Made by a program: the position numbers and the translations under genes. Positions 8,240 through 16,633 of a stretch of 64,000 nt of DNA are shown here, in pieces (position 1 is the first letter of the stretch; each line of letters starts with the position of its first letter). The notes below the pieces were generated by a model that did not search any database, had not been told where the DNA came from, and saw nothing but the letters and a program-made list of their open reading frames with translations. Source of the stretch: Ferrovibrio sp041906005 (lineage in GTDB: Bacteria > Pseudomonadota > Alphaproteobacteria > Ferrovibrionales > Ferrovibrionaceae); assembly GCF_041906005.1 (NCBI RefSeq), contig NZ_JAYRJY010000001.1, positions 2,170,001 through 2,234,000 of the forward strand, written 5' to 3'.

Positions 8240-9421
8240 TCAGCCTTTGCTGATAAATTTCGCAATCCGCTCCACCGCGCCGTCCAGCTTGTCGTAGCTC
8301 TTGGCGAAGCAGAAACGCACCACGCTGCGCACATGGTCCTCGGCATAGAAGGCGCTGACCGGGATGGCGGCCACCTTCGCCTGTTCGACCATGCGGGTGC
8401 AGAAATCGGCATCGTCGATGGCGTTGCTGCCCTTTTTTGCATAGATCGGCGCGAGGTCGACATTGAGGAAATAAGTCGCCTTGCTGGGCAGCACGGTGAG
8501 GCCGGCCTCGGTCAGACCTGAAGCGAAACGGTCACGTGCCGTCTGCAGGGTCTGGCGCATGCCGGCGAAATACTCATCCGTCTTGCCCAGGCCATAGGCG
8601 ACGGCGGTTTGCAGGTTGGGCGGTGTGGTGAAAGTGACGTATTGGTGCGCCTTGGCCAGCACCTTCATGATCTGCGGCGCCGCGCAGACGAAGCCGACCT
8701 TCCAGCCGGTGAGCGAAAAGATCTTGCCCGCCGATCCGATCTTGATGCAGCGTTCGCGCAGGCCGGGAATGGCAATCAGCGGCGTGTGGCTCAGGCCATC
8801 GAACAGCACATGCTCCCAGACCTCGTCGCAGATCGCGATGGCGTCGTATTTCACCAGAAAGCGGCCGAGCAGCTCCAGGTCCTCGCGCGGGAACACCGTG
8901 GCGGTGGGATTGAGCGGGTTGTTGAACACCACCGCCTTGGTTTTCGGTGAGAAGGCGGCTTCCAGCGCGGCTTCGTCCAGCCGCCAGTGCGGCGGGCGCA
9001 GGGTGACGAATTTGGCGATGCCGCCAGCACGCTGCACCAGCGGCAGATAGGCATCATACATCGGCTGGAACAGCACGACCTCGTCTCCCGGCTCGATCAG
9101 CGCCAGCAGGCTGTCGGCCAGGGCTTCCGTGGCGCCCGAGGTGATCATCACCTCGCTCTGCCAGTCGAGGTCGAGTTTGTGAAAACGTTTGTAATGCTCG
9201 GCCACCGCCTGGCGCAGCTCGGGCAGGCCCATCATCGGCGGATACTGGTTCCAGCCCGACACCACGGCCTGCGCCGCCTTGGCGCGTACGTCCTCGGGGC
9301 CCGGATCGTCGGGGAAGCCCTGGCCCAGATTGATCGCATCATGCTGCAACGCCAGCCGAGACATGGTCTCGAAGATCGTGGTGGGGGCGTCGGCGAAGAT
9401 CGGATTCAGGCGGATGGTCAT
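8240..9421 (-). CDS. PLP-dependent class I/II aminotransferase
   Basis: A 393-residue fold-type I aminotransferase. It shows INLGQGFPDDPGP, SGWNQYPPMMGLPELR, ITSGATEALADS, FNNPLNPTATVF, AICDEVWEHVLFDG and SAGKIFSLTGWKVGF, where the lysine of SAGK binds pyridoxal phosphate. These match the subgroup containing methionine/glutamine-phenylpyruvate (KAT/YbdL-like) and succinyl-diaminopimelate-type transaminases; the exact amino donor is uncertain. The start MTIRLNPIF at 9421 is preferred over a start 14 codons upstream because family members begin this way. It is the last of three minus-strand genes, separated by 76 bases from the membrane protein upstream. Confidence 0.9.
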   Translation of the reverse strand: MTIRLNPIFADAPTTIFETMSRLALQHDAINLGQGFPDDPGPEDVRAKAAQAVVSGWNQYPPMMGLPELRQAVAEHYKRFHKLDLDWQSEVMITSGATEALADSLLALIEPGDEVVLFQPMYDAYLPLVQRAGGIAKFVTLRPPHWRLDEAALEAAFSPKTKAVVFNNPLNPTATVFPREDLELLGRFLVKYDAIAICDEVWEHVLFDGLSHTPLIAIPGLRERCIKIGSAGKIFSLTGWKVGFVCAAPQIMKVLAKAHQYVTFTTPPNLQTAVAYGLGKTDEYFAGMRQTLQTARDRFASGLTEAGLTVLPSKATYFLNVDLAPIYAKKGSNAIDDADFCTRMVEQAKVAAIPVSAFYAEDHVRSVVRFCFAKSYDKLDGAVERIAKFISKG

Positions 9422-9497
9422 GGCGGCGGACAGGCTGGTTTTATGGATGGCGCCATGTAGCACGCGGCCGGGCCGGCCAAAAGGGTCAGGTTGGGTG

Positions 9498-10322
9498 TCA
9501 GGTTGTGTTAACCCGTTTCATCTGCCGCCGGCGCAGCAGGCCAAGCGTCAGCGCCACCAGCAGGGAACCGGTAACCCCCAGCGTAAAGGCGGCAAATCGC
9601 GGCAGGCCGGCGGCGGCAAAGGCAGGTCCGAGCAGGATCAGGCAGCAGAAAAAGGGGATATGGCTGACCATGCCGATCTGGGTCGCGCGCATGGCGGCAC
9701 GGATACCGGCAGCATCCAGCCGGCGCGGCAGGAACCAGCAGACCGCCAGCAATGCCACCGGGAAGGATGCGAAGATGCCGGCGATGCGCGGGCCGAACAG
9801 TTCTGCCAGCAGGCTGACGCCGATCACCAATGCACCGGCCATGGCGCCGCGCAGCACAATCTCGAATATCGGCGAACGGCTGCGCGCGGCCGGCGCGGTC
9901 AACGGCACGGCGCGGCCTGCCTGCCAGGCGATCAGCGCAGCAATTGCCAGAACACCCAGCGAGGTCAGCAGACTGGCCGGCAGCAAGCGGATCGTCAGGC
10001 CGACGGCAAACCATGTGCCCAGCGCGCAGGCCAGCGCGGCCGGCATGGGCAGGTGCCGTATCAGGCCGATCACCACGGCGATGAACAACAGCACGGCGCC
10101 GATGGTGGCAAGGCTGCCTTGCGCGGCGGTGGCGATGAAGCCCGCATCATGCTGCAGCAGCAGAAACAGATAGGCCGGCGCGGTGACGATCGGCAAAGCC
10201 AGCACGATCCCGCCGATGAATGGTGAGCTGCGCTCCATCAGTGCGATCACACCGCCGACGAAACAGGCGGTGGCAAGGCCGCGGGCCAGAATGGCCAGCC
10301 ATGCGATATCCAAGATGTTCAT
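9498..10322 (-). CDS. Integral membrane protein of unknown function
   Basis: A 274-residue hydrophobic protein with about eight or nine predicted spans. It begins MNILDIAWLAILARGLATAC and ends with a basic tail LLRRRQMKRVNTT. Residues such as GGIVLALPIVTAPAYLFLL and GIFASFPVALLAVCWFLP are typical of small uncharacterised permease-like proteins. No catalytic or binding motif was recognised. Its ATG overlaps the stop of the MFS gene by 4 bases (10319-10322), so the two are translationally coupled and probably work together in export or are at least co-expressed. Confidence 0.8.
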   Translation of the reverse strand: MNILDIAWLAILARGLATACFVGGVIALMERSSPFIGGIVLALPIVTAPAYLFLLLQHDAGFIATAAQGSLATIGAVLLFIAVVIGLIRHLPMPAALACALGTWFAVGLTIRLLPASLLTSLGVLAIAALIAWQAGRAVPLTAPAARSRSPIFEIVLRGAMAGALVIGVSLLAELFGPRIAGIFASFPVALLAVCWFLPRRLDAAGIRAAMRATQIGMVSHIPFFCCLILLGPAFAAAGLPRFAAFTLGVTGSLLVALTLGLLRRRQMKRVNTT

Positions 10323-11767
10323 GGCGTCTTGTCGGTGGATTGGTCGCCGGGTTGCAGCGGCGTACCCTGGCTCAGGCGCTGGGTCGGCGCGAACAGGCGA
10401 TGACCGCTGACCGCTGCGCCGGCATCGGCCGGCAGGCGCAGAAAAATGATGGTCGACAGCATCGCGGTGACGCCAACCGTGAGGAAGGCCGGGGTGAAAT
10501 CGGCGGGGCCGATTTTCTCCATGCCGCCACTCCAGGTGACGGTGGCATGCAGCACCATGGCCCCCACCGCCACGCCTGCCGACAGCGACAGTTGCTGCAT
10601 CATGCTGGTGAAACTGGTGGCGCGGCTCATGCGCGCATTCTCGATGTCGGAAACCGCGAGGGTGTTGATGCTGGTGAATTGCAGCGAACGGAAGAATCCG
10701 CCGAACAGCAGCAGGCCGAGGATCAGCAGATGCGGCGTATCGGGCCGGAACAGGCCGCAAATGGCGATGAAGGCGCCGCTTAAGACCGCATTGCCGATCA
10801 GCACGTTGCGAAAGCCCAGGCGGCGCAGGATCGGTCCGGCCGCTATTTTCATGGTGAGGGCGCCGGCGGCCGAGACGAAGGTGAGCATGCCCGACTCAAA
10901 TGCCGTGAGCCCGAAACCGAGTTGCAGCATCAGAGGCAGCAGGAAGGGCAGGGCGCCGACGCCGATGCGGAACAGAAATCCACCCAGCACGCTGATGCGG
11001 AAAGTCGGCACGCGCAGCAGTTTCAGATCCAGCACGGGATGGGGATGGCGCCGTGCATGGCGGATATAGAGTCCGATGCCGATGCTGCCCATCACCAGCA
11101 GGCCGGCCACCACGGCATCGGGCAGCAGGCCGCGCCCGATGGTCTCGAAGCCAAAGACCAGGCCGCAGAGCCCAAGCGCTGAGAGCAGGAAGCCGCGCCA
11201 GTCCAGCGGCGGCACATTATCCTCGCGTATGTTGGGGATATAGAGCGTGACCAGCACCATCCCCAGCAGGCCGATCGGCAGGTTGATCCAGAAGATCCAG
11301 CGCCAGGAGAGATAGGTGGTGAGGAAGCCGCCCAGCGGCGGGCCGATCACAGGGCCGACCAGCGCCGGCACGGTAAGCCAGGCGATGGCGCGAACCAGTT
11401 CGGATTTCGGAATCGAGCGCAGCATGACCAGCCGGCCCACCGGCACCATCATGGCGCCGCCCAGCCCCTGCAACACGCGGGCGCCAACCAGGGTCCAGAA
11501 GGAATCCGCCAGGCCGCAGAGCAGGGAGCCGATGGTGAAAACGGCAATGGCGGCGCGAAACACGGTCCGCGCCCCGAAGCGGTCGGCCACCCAGCCGCTG
11601 ACCGGGATGAAAACCGCCAGGCTGAACAGGTAAGAGGTGATGGCGAGGTTGAGCTTGAGCGGGCTCTCACCCAAGGATGCCGCGATGCTGGGCAGGGCGG
11701 TGGCCAGCACGCTGGAGTCCAGGTTTTCCATGAACAGCGCGCAGGCAACGATAAGCGGAATCAGCAT
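10319..11767 (-). CDS. MFS multidrug efflux transporter, DHA2 (14-TM, EmrB/MdtD-like) type
   Basis: A 482-residue transporter with about 14 spans. LDSSVLATALPSIAASLG is the DHA2 motif D1, SGWVADRFGARTVFRAA is MFS motif A, and VLQGLGGAMMVPVGRLVM is motif B/C-like. These predict proton-driven export of drugs or hydrophobic compounds. It is divergent from the bd oxidase operon, with a 272-base shared upstream region containing perfect inverted repeats. It is coupled to the small membrane protein gene downstream. No adaptor (EmrA) gene is adjacent, so it may act alone like MdtD. Confidence 0.9.
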   Translation of the reverse strand: MLIPLIVACALFMENLDSSVLATALPSIAASLGESPLKLNLAITSYLFSLAVFIPVSGWVADRFGARTVFRAAIAVFTIGSLLCGLADSFWTLVGARVLQGLGGAMMVPVGRLVMLRSIPKSELVRAIAWLTVPALVGPVIGPPLGGFLTTYLSWRWIFWINLPIGLLGMVLVTLYIPNIREDNVPPLDWRGFLLSALGLCGLVFGFETIGRGLLPDAVVAGLLVMGSIGIGLYIRHARRHPHPVLDLKLLRVPTFRISVLGGFLFRIGVGALPFLLPLMLQLGFGLTAFESGMLTFVSAAGALTMKIAAGPILRRLGFRNVLIGNAVLSGAFIAICGLFRPDTPHLLILGLLLFGGFFRSLQFTSINTLAVSDIENARMSRATSFTSMMQQLSLSAGVAVGAMVLHATVTWSGGMEKIGPADFTPAFLTVGVTAMLSTIIFLRLPADAGAAVSGHRLFAPTQRLSQGTPLQPGDQSTDKTP

Positions 11768-11837
11768 CGGTGATGAGGTTGGGGTTGGCGGACAGGAAAC
11801 GGCAAATTGGCATCATACACGCAATTGCCGCCACGAT

Positions 11838-11922
11838 CCCTGCAAATGCTGCAGGGCCGATCTGCAATATCCGGCATTATCGCCGCGCGACCCCATGCCG
11901 CAGTGCGGCAATTCGCGCGGCG
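11838..11922. promoter_or_regulatory. Inverted repeats in the divergent MFS / bd oxidase control region
   Basis: Two perfect inverted repeats lie in the 272-base divergent gap. The first is CCCTGCA-5-TGCAGGG (11838-11856). The second is nested: CGCCGCGCGA (11881-11890) pairs with TCGCGCGGCG (11913-11922) around an inner TGCCGC-AGT-GCGGCA (11896-11910). They may be operators for a regulator of either gene or a strong hairpin in an untranslated leader. No FNR-type TTGAT-4-ATCAA box was seen. Confidence 0.45.
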
Positions 11923-12039
11923 CGCCTGCAATTGACCATCGGCATCCATGCGGCATTTCTTTTCACATCCGGCAAATGGCGTTAGCCTGATCGAACGCTT
12001 TGCCACATTCCGCGTTGTTCCCTCGACCGGAGGCCCCTG

Positions 12040-13449
12040 ATGCAAGCGCTGCTCGATCCCGTCTTTCTCGCCCGGCTGCAATTCGCCTTCACGGTGTCAT
12101 TTCATATCGTCTTCCCGGCCTTCACCATCGGGCTGGCTAGCTATCTCGCCGTATTGGAAATCCTGTGGCTCGCGACCAAACACGAGATCTATATGCAGGT
12201 CTTCCGCTTCTGGCTGAAGATTTTCGCCGTCACCTTCGGCATGGGCGTCGTGTCGGGTCTGGTGATGAGCTATCAGTTCGGCACCAATTGGTCGGTCTTT
12301 TCCGACAAGGCAGGGCCGATCATCGGGCCGCTCATGGGGTACGAGGTGCTGTCGGCCTTTTTCCTCGAAGCCGGTTTTCTCGGCGTCATGCTGTTCGGCA
12401 TGCAGCGCGTCGGCAAGGGGTTGCATGCCTTCGCCACGCTGATGGTGGCTGCCGGCACCTTCTTCTCGGCCTTCTGGATCCTGGCGGTGAATAGCTGGAT
12501 GCAGACGCCGGCCGGCCATGCCATCGCACCGAACGGCCAGTTCGTGCCAGAGGATTGGTGGGTGGTGATCTTCAATCCGTCTTTCCCCTATCGCCTGGTG
12601 CATATGGTGCTGGCGGCCTATCTCACCACCGCCTTCGTGGTCGGCGCGGTAGGTGCCTGGCACCTTTTGCGCGATCGCGGCAATGCACCGGCGCGGGTGA
12701 TGTTCTCGATGGCGATGTGGATGGCAGCCATCGTGGCGCCGGTGCAGATTTTCGCCGGCGACCTTCATGGACTCAACACGCTGGAGCATCAGCCGGCCAA
12801 GATTGCGGCAATGGAGGGGCATTACGATACCTATCGCGGCGCGCCGCTGATCCTGTTTGGCCTGCCCGACAACGACGCGGCGGAAACCAAATATGCCATC
12901 GAGATTCCGAAACTCGGCAGTCTGGTCCTGACCCACGACTGGGATGGTGAGGTGAAGGGCCTGAAGGATTTCCCGCGCGAAAACTGGCCGCCGGCCGCCA
13001 CCGTATTCTGGAGCTTCCGTATCATGGTCGGTCTCGGCCTGCTGATGGCGGCACTGGGGCTTGTCAGCCTCGTCATGCGCCTTGGCGGGCGAATCTACCG
13101 CAATGCCTGGCTGCATCGTGCCGCGATCCTGATGGGGCCCAGCGGTTTCGTCGCCGTATTGGCCGGGTGGATCACCACGGAGGTTGGGCGCCAGCCCTTC
13201 ACCATCTATGGGCTGCTGCGCACGGCCGAGTCCGTCTCGCCCATCGGCCTGCCCGGCGTGACTGCCTCGTTACTGGCCTTCATCGTCGTGTACTTCGCCG
13301 TTTTCGGTGCTGGCGTGTTCTACCTGCTGCGCCTGATGGGCAAGACGCCCGGCAGCGGCCAACCCGAAATGCACGAGCCATTGCGTGCTGCCGGCATCAC
13401 GCCGGCAGCGGGGCTGCTGCCGCAGCAGCTTGATCGTCCGGCCGAGTGA
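12040..13449 (+). CDS. cioA: Cytochrome bd-type (cyanide-insensitive) quinol oxidase subunit I
   Basis: A 469-residue subunit I of the bd oxidase, which oxidises quinol and reduces oxygen to water without pumping protons. RLQFAFTVSFHIVFPAFTIG carries the N-terminal haem ligand (His 22), FGTNWSVFSDKAG and GYEVLSAFFLEAGFLGVMLF are family signatures, and the C-terminal part has TTEVGRQPFTIYGLLRT. The Q-loop is short, as in the CioA/GC1a branch rather than E. coli CydA. It starts an operon with cioB and DUF2474. The branch is linked to cyanide-resistant and low-oxygen respiration. Confidence 0.95.
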   Translation: MQALLDPVFLARLQFAFTVSFHIVFPAFTIGLASYLAVLEILWLATKHEIYMQVFRFWLKIFAVTFGMGVVSGLVMSYQFGTNWSVFSDKAGPIIGPLMGYEVLSAFFLEAGFLGVMLFGMQRVGKGLHAFATLMVAAGTFFSAFWILAVNSWMQTPAGHAIAPNGQFVPEDWWVVIFNPSFPYRLVHMVLAAYLTTAFVVGAVGAWHLLRDRGNAPARVMFSMAMWMAAIVAPVQIFAGDLHGLNTLEHQPAKIAAMEGHYDTYRGAPLILFGLPDNDAAETKYAIEIPKLGSLVLTHDWDGEVKGLKDFPRENWPPAATVFWSFRIMVGLGLLMAALGLVSLVMRLGGRIYRNAWLHRAAILMGPSGFVAVLAGWITTEVGRQPFTIYGLLRTAESVSPIGLPGVTASLLAFIVVYFAVFGAGVFYLLRLMGKTPGSGQPEMHEPLRAAGITPAAGLLPQQLDRPAE

Positions 13450-13463
13450 TGGGAGGTGCCGTC

Positions 13464-14471
13464 ATGACCCTCGATCTTCCCCTTATCTGGGCCGTACTGA
13501 TCGCCTTCGCCGTGCTGGCCTATGTGATCCTCGACGGTTTCGACCTCGGCATCGGCATTTTGTTCCCGCTGTTCAAGCAGGAAAAGGAGCGCGACACGCT
13601 GATGAACACGGTTGCGCCCGTGTGGGACGGCAACGAGACCTGGCTGATCCTGGGCGGCGGGGGCCTGCTGGCGGCGTTCCCGCTGGCCTATGCGATCGTG
13701 TTGCCGGCGCTCTATGCCCCGATCACCGTCATGCTGCTCGGTTTGATCTTCCGCGGCGTGGCGTTTGAATTCCGCTGGCGCACGCGCCGCTGGAAAGCGG
13801 TGTGGGACTGGAGTTTCGCGCTCGGTTCGCTGGCAGCCGCGCTGATGCAGGGTATTGCATTGGGCGGTCTGGTCCAGGGCATCCGTGTGGTGGACCGTGC
13901 CTATGCCGGCGGCTGGTGGGATTGGCTCACGCCATTCAGCATTCTCACCGGTATTGCCCTGGTGGTGGGATACACCTTGCTCGGTGCCTGCTGGTTGATC
14001 ATCAAGACCGATGGCGGCATCCAGGATCGTGGCTATCTGCTGGCGCGGCGACTGAGCGTTTTACTGATTGTACTGATCGGCCTGGTCAGCCTGTGGACAC
14101 CGCTGCTCGATCCGCAATTCCTCGGCCGCTGGTTTGCCTGGCCCAATATCGCGCTCACCGCGCCGATGCCATTGCTGGTGCTGCTGGCGGCCGGCTTTCT
14201 GTGGCGCGGCCTGCATGATTACAAACGTCCGGCCCAGCCATTCCTTGCTGCGCTGGCGCTGTTCGTGCTGTCGTATACCGGCCTGGGCATCAGCTTCTGG
14301 CCTCTGATGGTGCCGCCATCCATCACCATCTGGGATGCGGCGGCACCCGATGCCTCGCTGGGTTTTCTGCTGATCGGCGCCGTGGTGCTGCTGCCCATCA
14401 TCTTGGCCTATACTGGCTATGCCTACTGGGTTTTCCGCGGCAAGGTGGATCGTCATGCGCATTACCACTGA
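13464..14471 (+). CDS. cioB: Cytochrome bd-type quinol oxidase subunit II
   Basis: A 335-residue membrane protein, partner of subunit I. ILDGFDLGIGILFP is the defining CydB motif, followed by NTVAPVWDGNETWLILGGGG and RGVAFEFRWRTRRWK. About nine spans are visible. The ATG at 13464 is preceded by GGGAGG at a good distance. Alternative in-frame codons at 13446 and 13449 overlap the subunit I stop and have no such site. The 3' end overlaps the small DUF2474 gene by 17 bases. Confidence 0.95.
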   Translation: MTLDLPLIWAVLIAFAVLAYVILDGFDLGIGILFPLFKQEKERDTLMNTVAPVWDGNETWLILGGGGLLAAFPLAYAIVLPALYAPITVMLLGLIFRGVAFEFRWRTRRWKAVWDWSFALGSLAAALMQGIALGGLVQGIRVVDRAYAGGWWDWLTPFSILTGIALVVGYTLLGACWLIIKTDGGIQDRGYLLARRLSVLLIVLIGLVSLWTPLLDPQFLGRWFAWPNIALTAPMPLLVLLAAGFLWRGLHDYKRPAQPFLAALALFVLSYTGLGISFWPLMVPPSITIWDAAAPDASLGFLLIGAVVLLPIILAYTGYAYWVFRGKVDRHAHYH

Positions 14472-14601
14472 AGGCCGTATCACTGAAGAATCAGCGGCCC
14501 CGTTATGGCAGCGGCTGCTATGGTTTGCCGCCTTATGGGCCGGTGGCGTGCTGGCCGTCGCCGGTATCGGTCTTGTCCTGCGGCTCGTGCTCAAGGGCTG
14601 A
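14455..14601 (+). CDS. DUF2474 small membrane protein of the bd oxidase operon
   Basis: A 48-residue protein with a charged start, MRITTEGRITEES, then APLWQRLLWFAALWAGGVLA and a single long membrane span. It matches the DUF2474 family, which is found downstream of cioB and is considered a counterpart of the CydX/CydS accessory subunits; that role is by analogy. It starts within the end of cioB, so it is translationally coupled. Its last 69 bases overlap the convergent pseudouridine synthase gene on the other strand. Confidence 0.8.
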   Translation: MRITTEGRITEESAAPLWQRLLWFAALWAGGVLAVAGIGLVLRLVLKG

Positions 14602-15297
14602 ATAGCCGCAGGCTGCCAGTGCGACCAGCATATGCGCGGGTGGTGGTGCGCTGATGCTGACCGGCGCGCGCGAGGGATACAGCGGCAGGGTGATGCTGCG
14701 GCTGTGCAGATGCAGGGTCTGCTGCGATGTCTCGCCGTATTGCGCATCGCCCAGGATAGGGCAGCCCAACGAGGCCAGATGTACCCGGATCTGATGCGTG
14801 CGTCCGGTACGTGGCCGGCATTCGATCCAGCTCATCCCGTCGGCGGCACCCAGCAGGCGGTAATCGGTCACGGCATGCTGGCCATCCTCGGCGATCGCCA
14901 TATGCCAGCCACCATTGCGCGTGGTGAGTTTCTTCAGCGGCGCATCCACGCGGCCTTCGGCCTGGTCCGGCCGGCCGCGCGTCACCGCCCAGTAGACCTT
15001 CTCGACCTTGCCCTCTTGGAACAGCTTGCCCAGTTTGCGCAACGCCTTGGGATGCCGGCCCAGGACCAGACAGCCCGAGGTGTCGCGGTCCAGCCGATGC
15101 GCCAGGGCCGGCGGACGCGGCAGGCCGAAGCGCAGGAAGGCGAAATAGCGCTCCAGGTTGTCGCCGCCGCCCGGTCCGGCATGCACCGGCAGGCCGGCCG
15201 GCTTGTCGAGCACCAGCATCAGCCCGTCGCGATACAGCAGACGGGCCTCGATCTGGGCGGCGGTGAGGATCGATTTCATGCTCGACACCTTCGGCAT
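14533..15297 (-). CDS. RluA-family RNA pseudouridine synthase
   Basis: A protein of 254 residues from the chosen start. LLYRDGLMLVLDKPAGLPVH and the catalytic block HRLDRDTSGCLVLGR (the first Asp is the nucleophile) define the RluA family; RTGRTHQIRVHLASLGCPILGD is the second conserved region. It isomerises uridine in rRNA or tRNA. No S4 domain is present, so it resembles RluA or TruC in domain plan. The start at 15297 is chosen for GGAGG five bases upstream; an ATG at 15321 is possible. It lies just after a lipoprotein gene on the same strand and overlaps DUF2474 tail to tail. Confidence 0.9.
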   Translation of the reverse strand: MPKVSSMKSILTAAQIEARLLYRDGLMLVLDKPAGLPVHAGPGGGDNLERYFAFLRFGLPRPPALAHRLDRDTSGCLVLGRHPKALRKLGKLFQEGKVEKVYWAVTRGRPDQAEGRVDAPLKKLTTRNGGWHMAIAEDGQHAVTDYRLLGAADGMSWIECRPRTGRTHQIRVHLASLGCPILGDAQYGETSQQTLHLHSRSITLPLYPSRAPVSISAPPPAHMLVALAACGYSALEHEPQDKTDTGDGQHATGP

Positions 15298-15327
15298 CCC
15301 GGCCTCCGCGTCAAGTCGCATGTTGCT

Positions 15328-15807
15328 TCAGGGGCGTGCTGTGCCCGTTCCGGTACAGTCGGCGCGACGATAACTCAGCCAGCCAAGCAGCCGCCCATCA
15401 CGGGCCAGCACCGGCTCGGGCAATATGCAATCCGCGAAGGGTTCGGGCATGTTGGCCGGGGTGAAGGCCGGGCCTTTCAGCGGCCGTCCTTCCACCGGGC
15501 TGAGGCGCGGCGTCGGATTGCCGCCGCTGCCAGCCTCGCAGTCATACCCCTTTCCGTCGCTGCCGGTGACGCGTACCAGGATCATGCCGTGATTCTGCGG
15601 CACCACCTCGTCGGCCCGCGCGGGCTGCGCCGGGTGCGCGGCAAGACAGGCCATCAGGCCGGGATAGAGGCCTGGCAGGAACCGACTCCAGTCCTCGCCC
15701 TGCTGCGCGCGGACCGGCAGCATGATCTGGTCCGGTGCCACGCGGTCGGCGCAGGCGGCCAGCAGCGCAAGAAAGCCGAGCAAGGGAATGAGGAACCTAT
15801 GTTTCAT
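15328..15807 (-). CDS. Putative lipoprotein of unknown function
   Basis: A 159-residue exported protein. The first 19 residues, MKHRFLIPLLGFLALLAAC, form a lipoprotein signal peptide with an LAAC lipobox (Cys 19). The rest is soluble, with GMILVRVTGSDGKGYDCEAG and GWLSYRRADCTG suggesting a small disulfide-containing domain with three further cysteines. No family was recognised. It probably shares an operon with the pseudouridine synthase gene, whose start lies 6 to 30 bases beyond its stop. Confidence 0.75.
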   Translation of the reverse strand: MKHRFLIPLLGFLALLAACADRVAPDQIMLPVRAQQGEDWSRFLPGLYPGLMACLAAHPAQPARADEVVPQNHGMILVRVTGSDGKGYDCEAGSGGNPTPRLSPVEGRPLKGPAFTPANMPEPFADCILPEPVLARDGRLLGWLSYRRADCTGTGTARP

Positions 15808-15885
15808 GCAGCGATCCAGACAAAAGAATGCGGCAGCTTCGCGGCGGCTTGACCGTTCCGTTTACGGATTCCTACCCTCGCGGTC

Positions 15886-16398
15886 ATGCCTCACAGCACG
15901 CGATTGCCTGAAGACATAGTCCTGACACCCTATCAGCCCAGCGATGCCGCCGCCGTGCGCGTCCTGCATGCGCTGGCTTTCCGCCAACTCGCCGCCGGCC
16001 ACCATACGCCGGCACAGATCGTCGCTCATGAAGCCCTGATCGCCGCCGAGGCGTACGCGGCCGATCTCGCGCGCTCGCATCTGATCCTGGCGTGCCATCC
16101 GGCAGGCACCCTTATCGCCACAGCCGGCTGGCTGGAATTCCCCGACCGACCGCAGACCGCCCGTATCCGCAAGGTCTTCGTGCATCCCGACTGGGCCCGA
16201 CGCGGCCTGGGTCATGCGATGGTACGCGCCGCCGAGGCCGCCGCTGCCGCCGCGGGGTATCCGCATCTGTATGTGCGCGCCAACATCAATGCCGTGCCTT
16301 TGTATGAGCGGCTTGGCTATGTGGCCGAAAGCCATGGCGTGATGCCGGCTGGCGGTGAAAGCCTGCCGGTCGTCTATATGTCGCGCCGCGTATCCTAG
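15886..16398 (+). CDS. GNAT-family N-acetyltransferase
   Basis: A 170-residue acetyltransferase. IRKVFVHPDWARRGLGHAMV is the acetyl-CoA-binding motif A (RRGLGHA pyrophosphate loop), followed by the family's NAVPLYERLGYV motif B. The N-terminal half carries a substrate domain. It is a single gene, divergent from the lipoprotein gene. The substrate (an amine or protein N-terminus) cannot be assigned. A bulged hairpin (16400-16430) sits directly after the stop codon. Confidence 0.88.
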   Translation: MPHSTRLPEDIVLTPYQPSDAAAVRVLHALAFRQLAAGHHTPAQIVAHEALIAAEAYAADLARSHLILACHPAGTLIATAGWLEFPDRPQTARIRKVFVHPDWARRGLGHAMVRAAEAAAAAAGYPHLYVRANINAVPLYERLGYVAESHGVMPAGGESLPVVYMSRRVS

Positions 16399-16408
16399 AT
16401 CGGAATTC

Positions 16409-16459
16409 TGCCGCACAAATCGGCATTCCGGCGCAATCGCGTTGCCGCGTAATGCGGCA
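16409..16459. promoter_or_regulatory. Pair of related palindromes upstream of the TRAP transporter
   Basis: Two 17-base inverted repeats share the arms TGCCG(C)...(G)CGGCA. The first is at 16409-16425 (imperfect at one position, part of a larger hairpin) and the second at 16443-16459 (TGCCGC-5-GCGGCA, perfect). Their centres are 34 bases apart, about 175 to 210 bases before dctP. They may be operators for a TRAP regulator, or the first may merely end the acetyltransferase transcript. Confidence 0.35.
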
Positions 16460-16633
16460 TCACATGAAACCGACATTGTCGCGCGCTGGCGAATTGGTTC
16501 GCGCCTTGCGGTGAAGCAATCAGGAAAACAAGGCTGTACCAATTTCATAGGCATGGCGCAGCCATGGCATATCGATTGCATACACGGCTAGGTCTTTCCC
16601 GGACTCATACCGCAGCAAGAAAAGAGGCATGCC

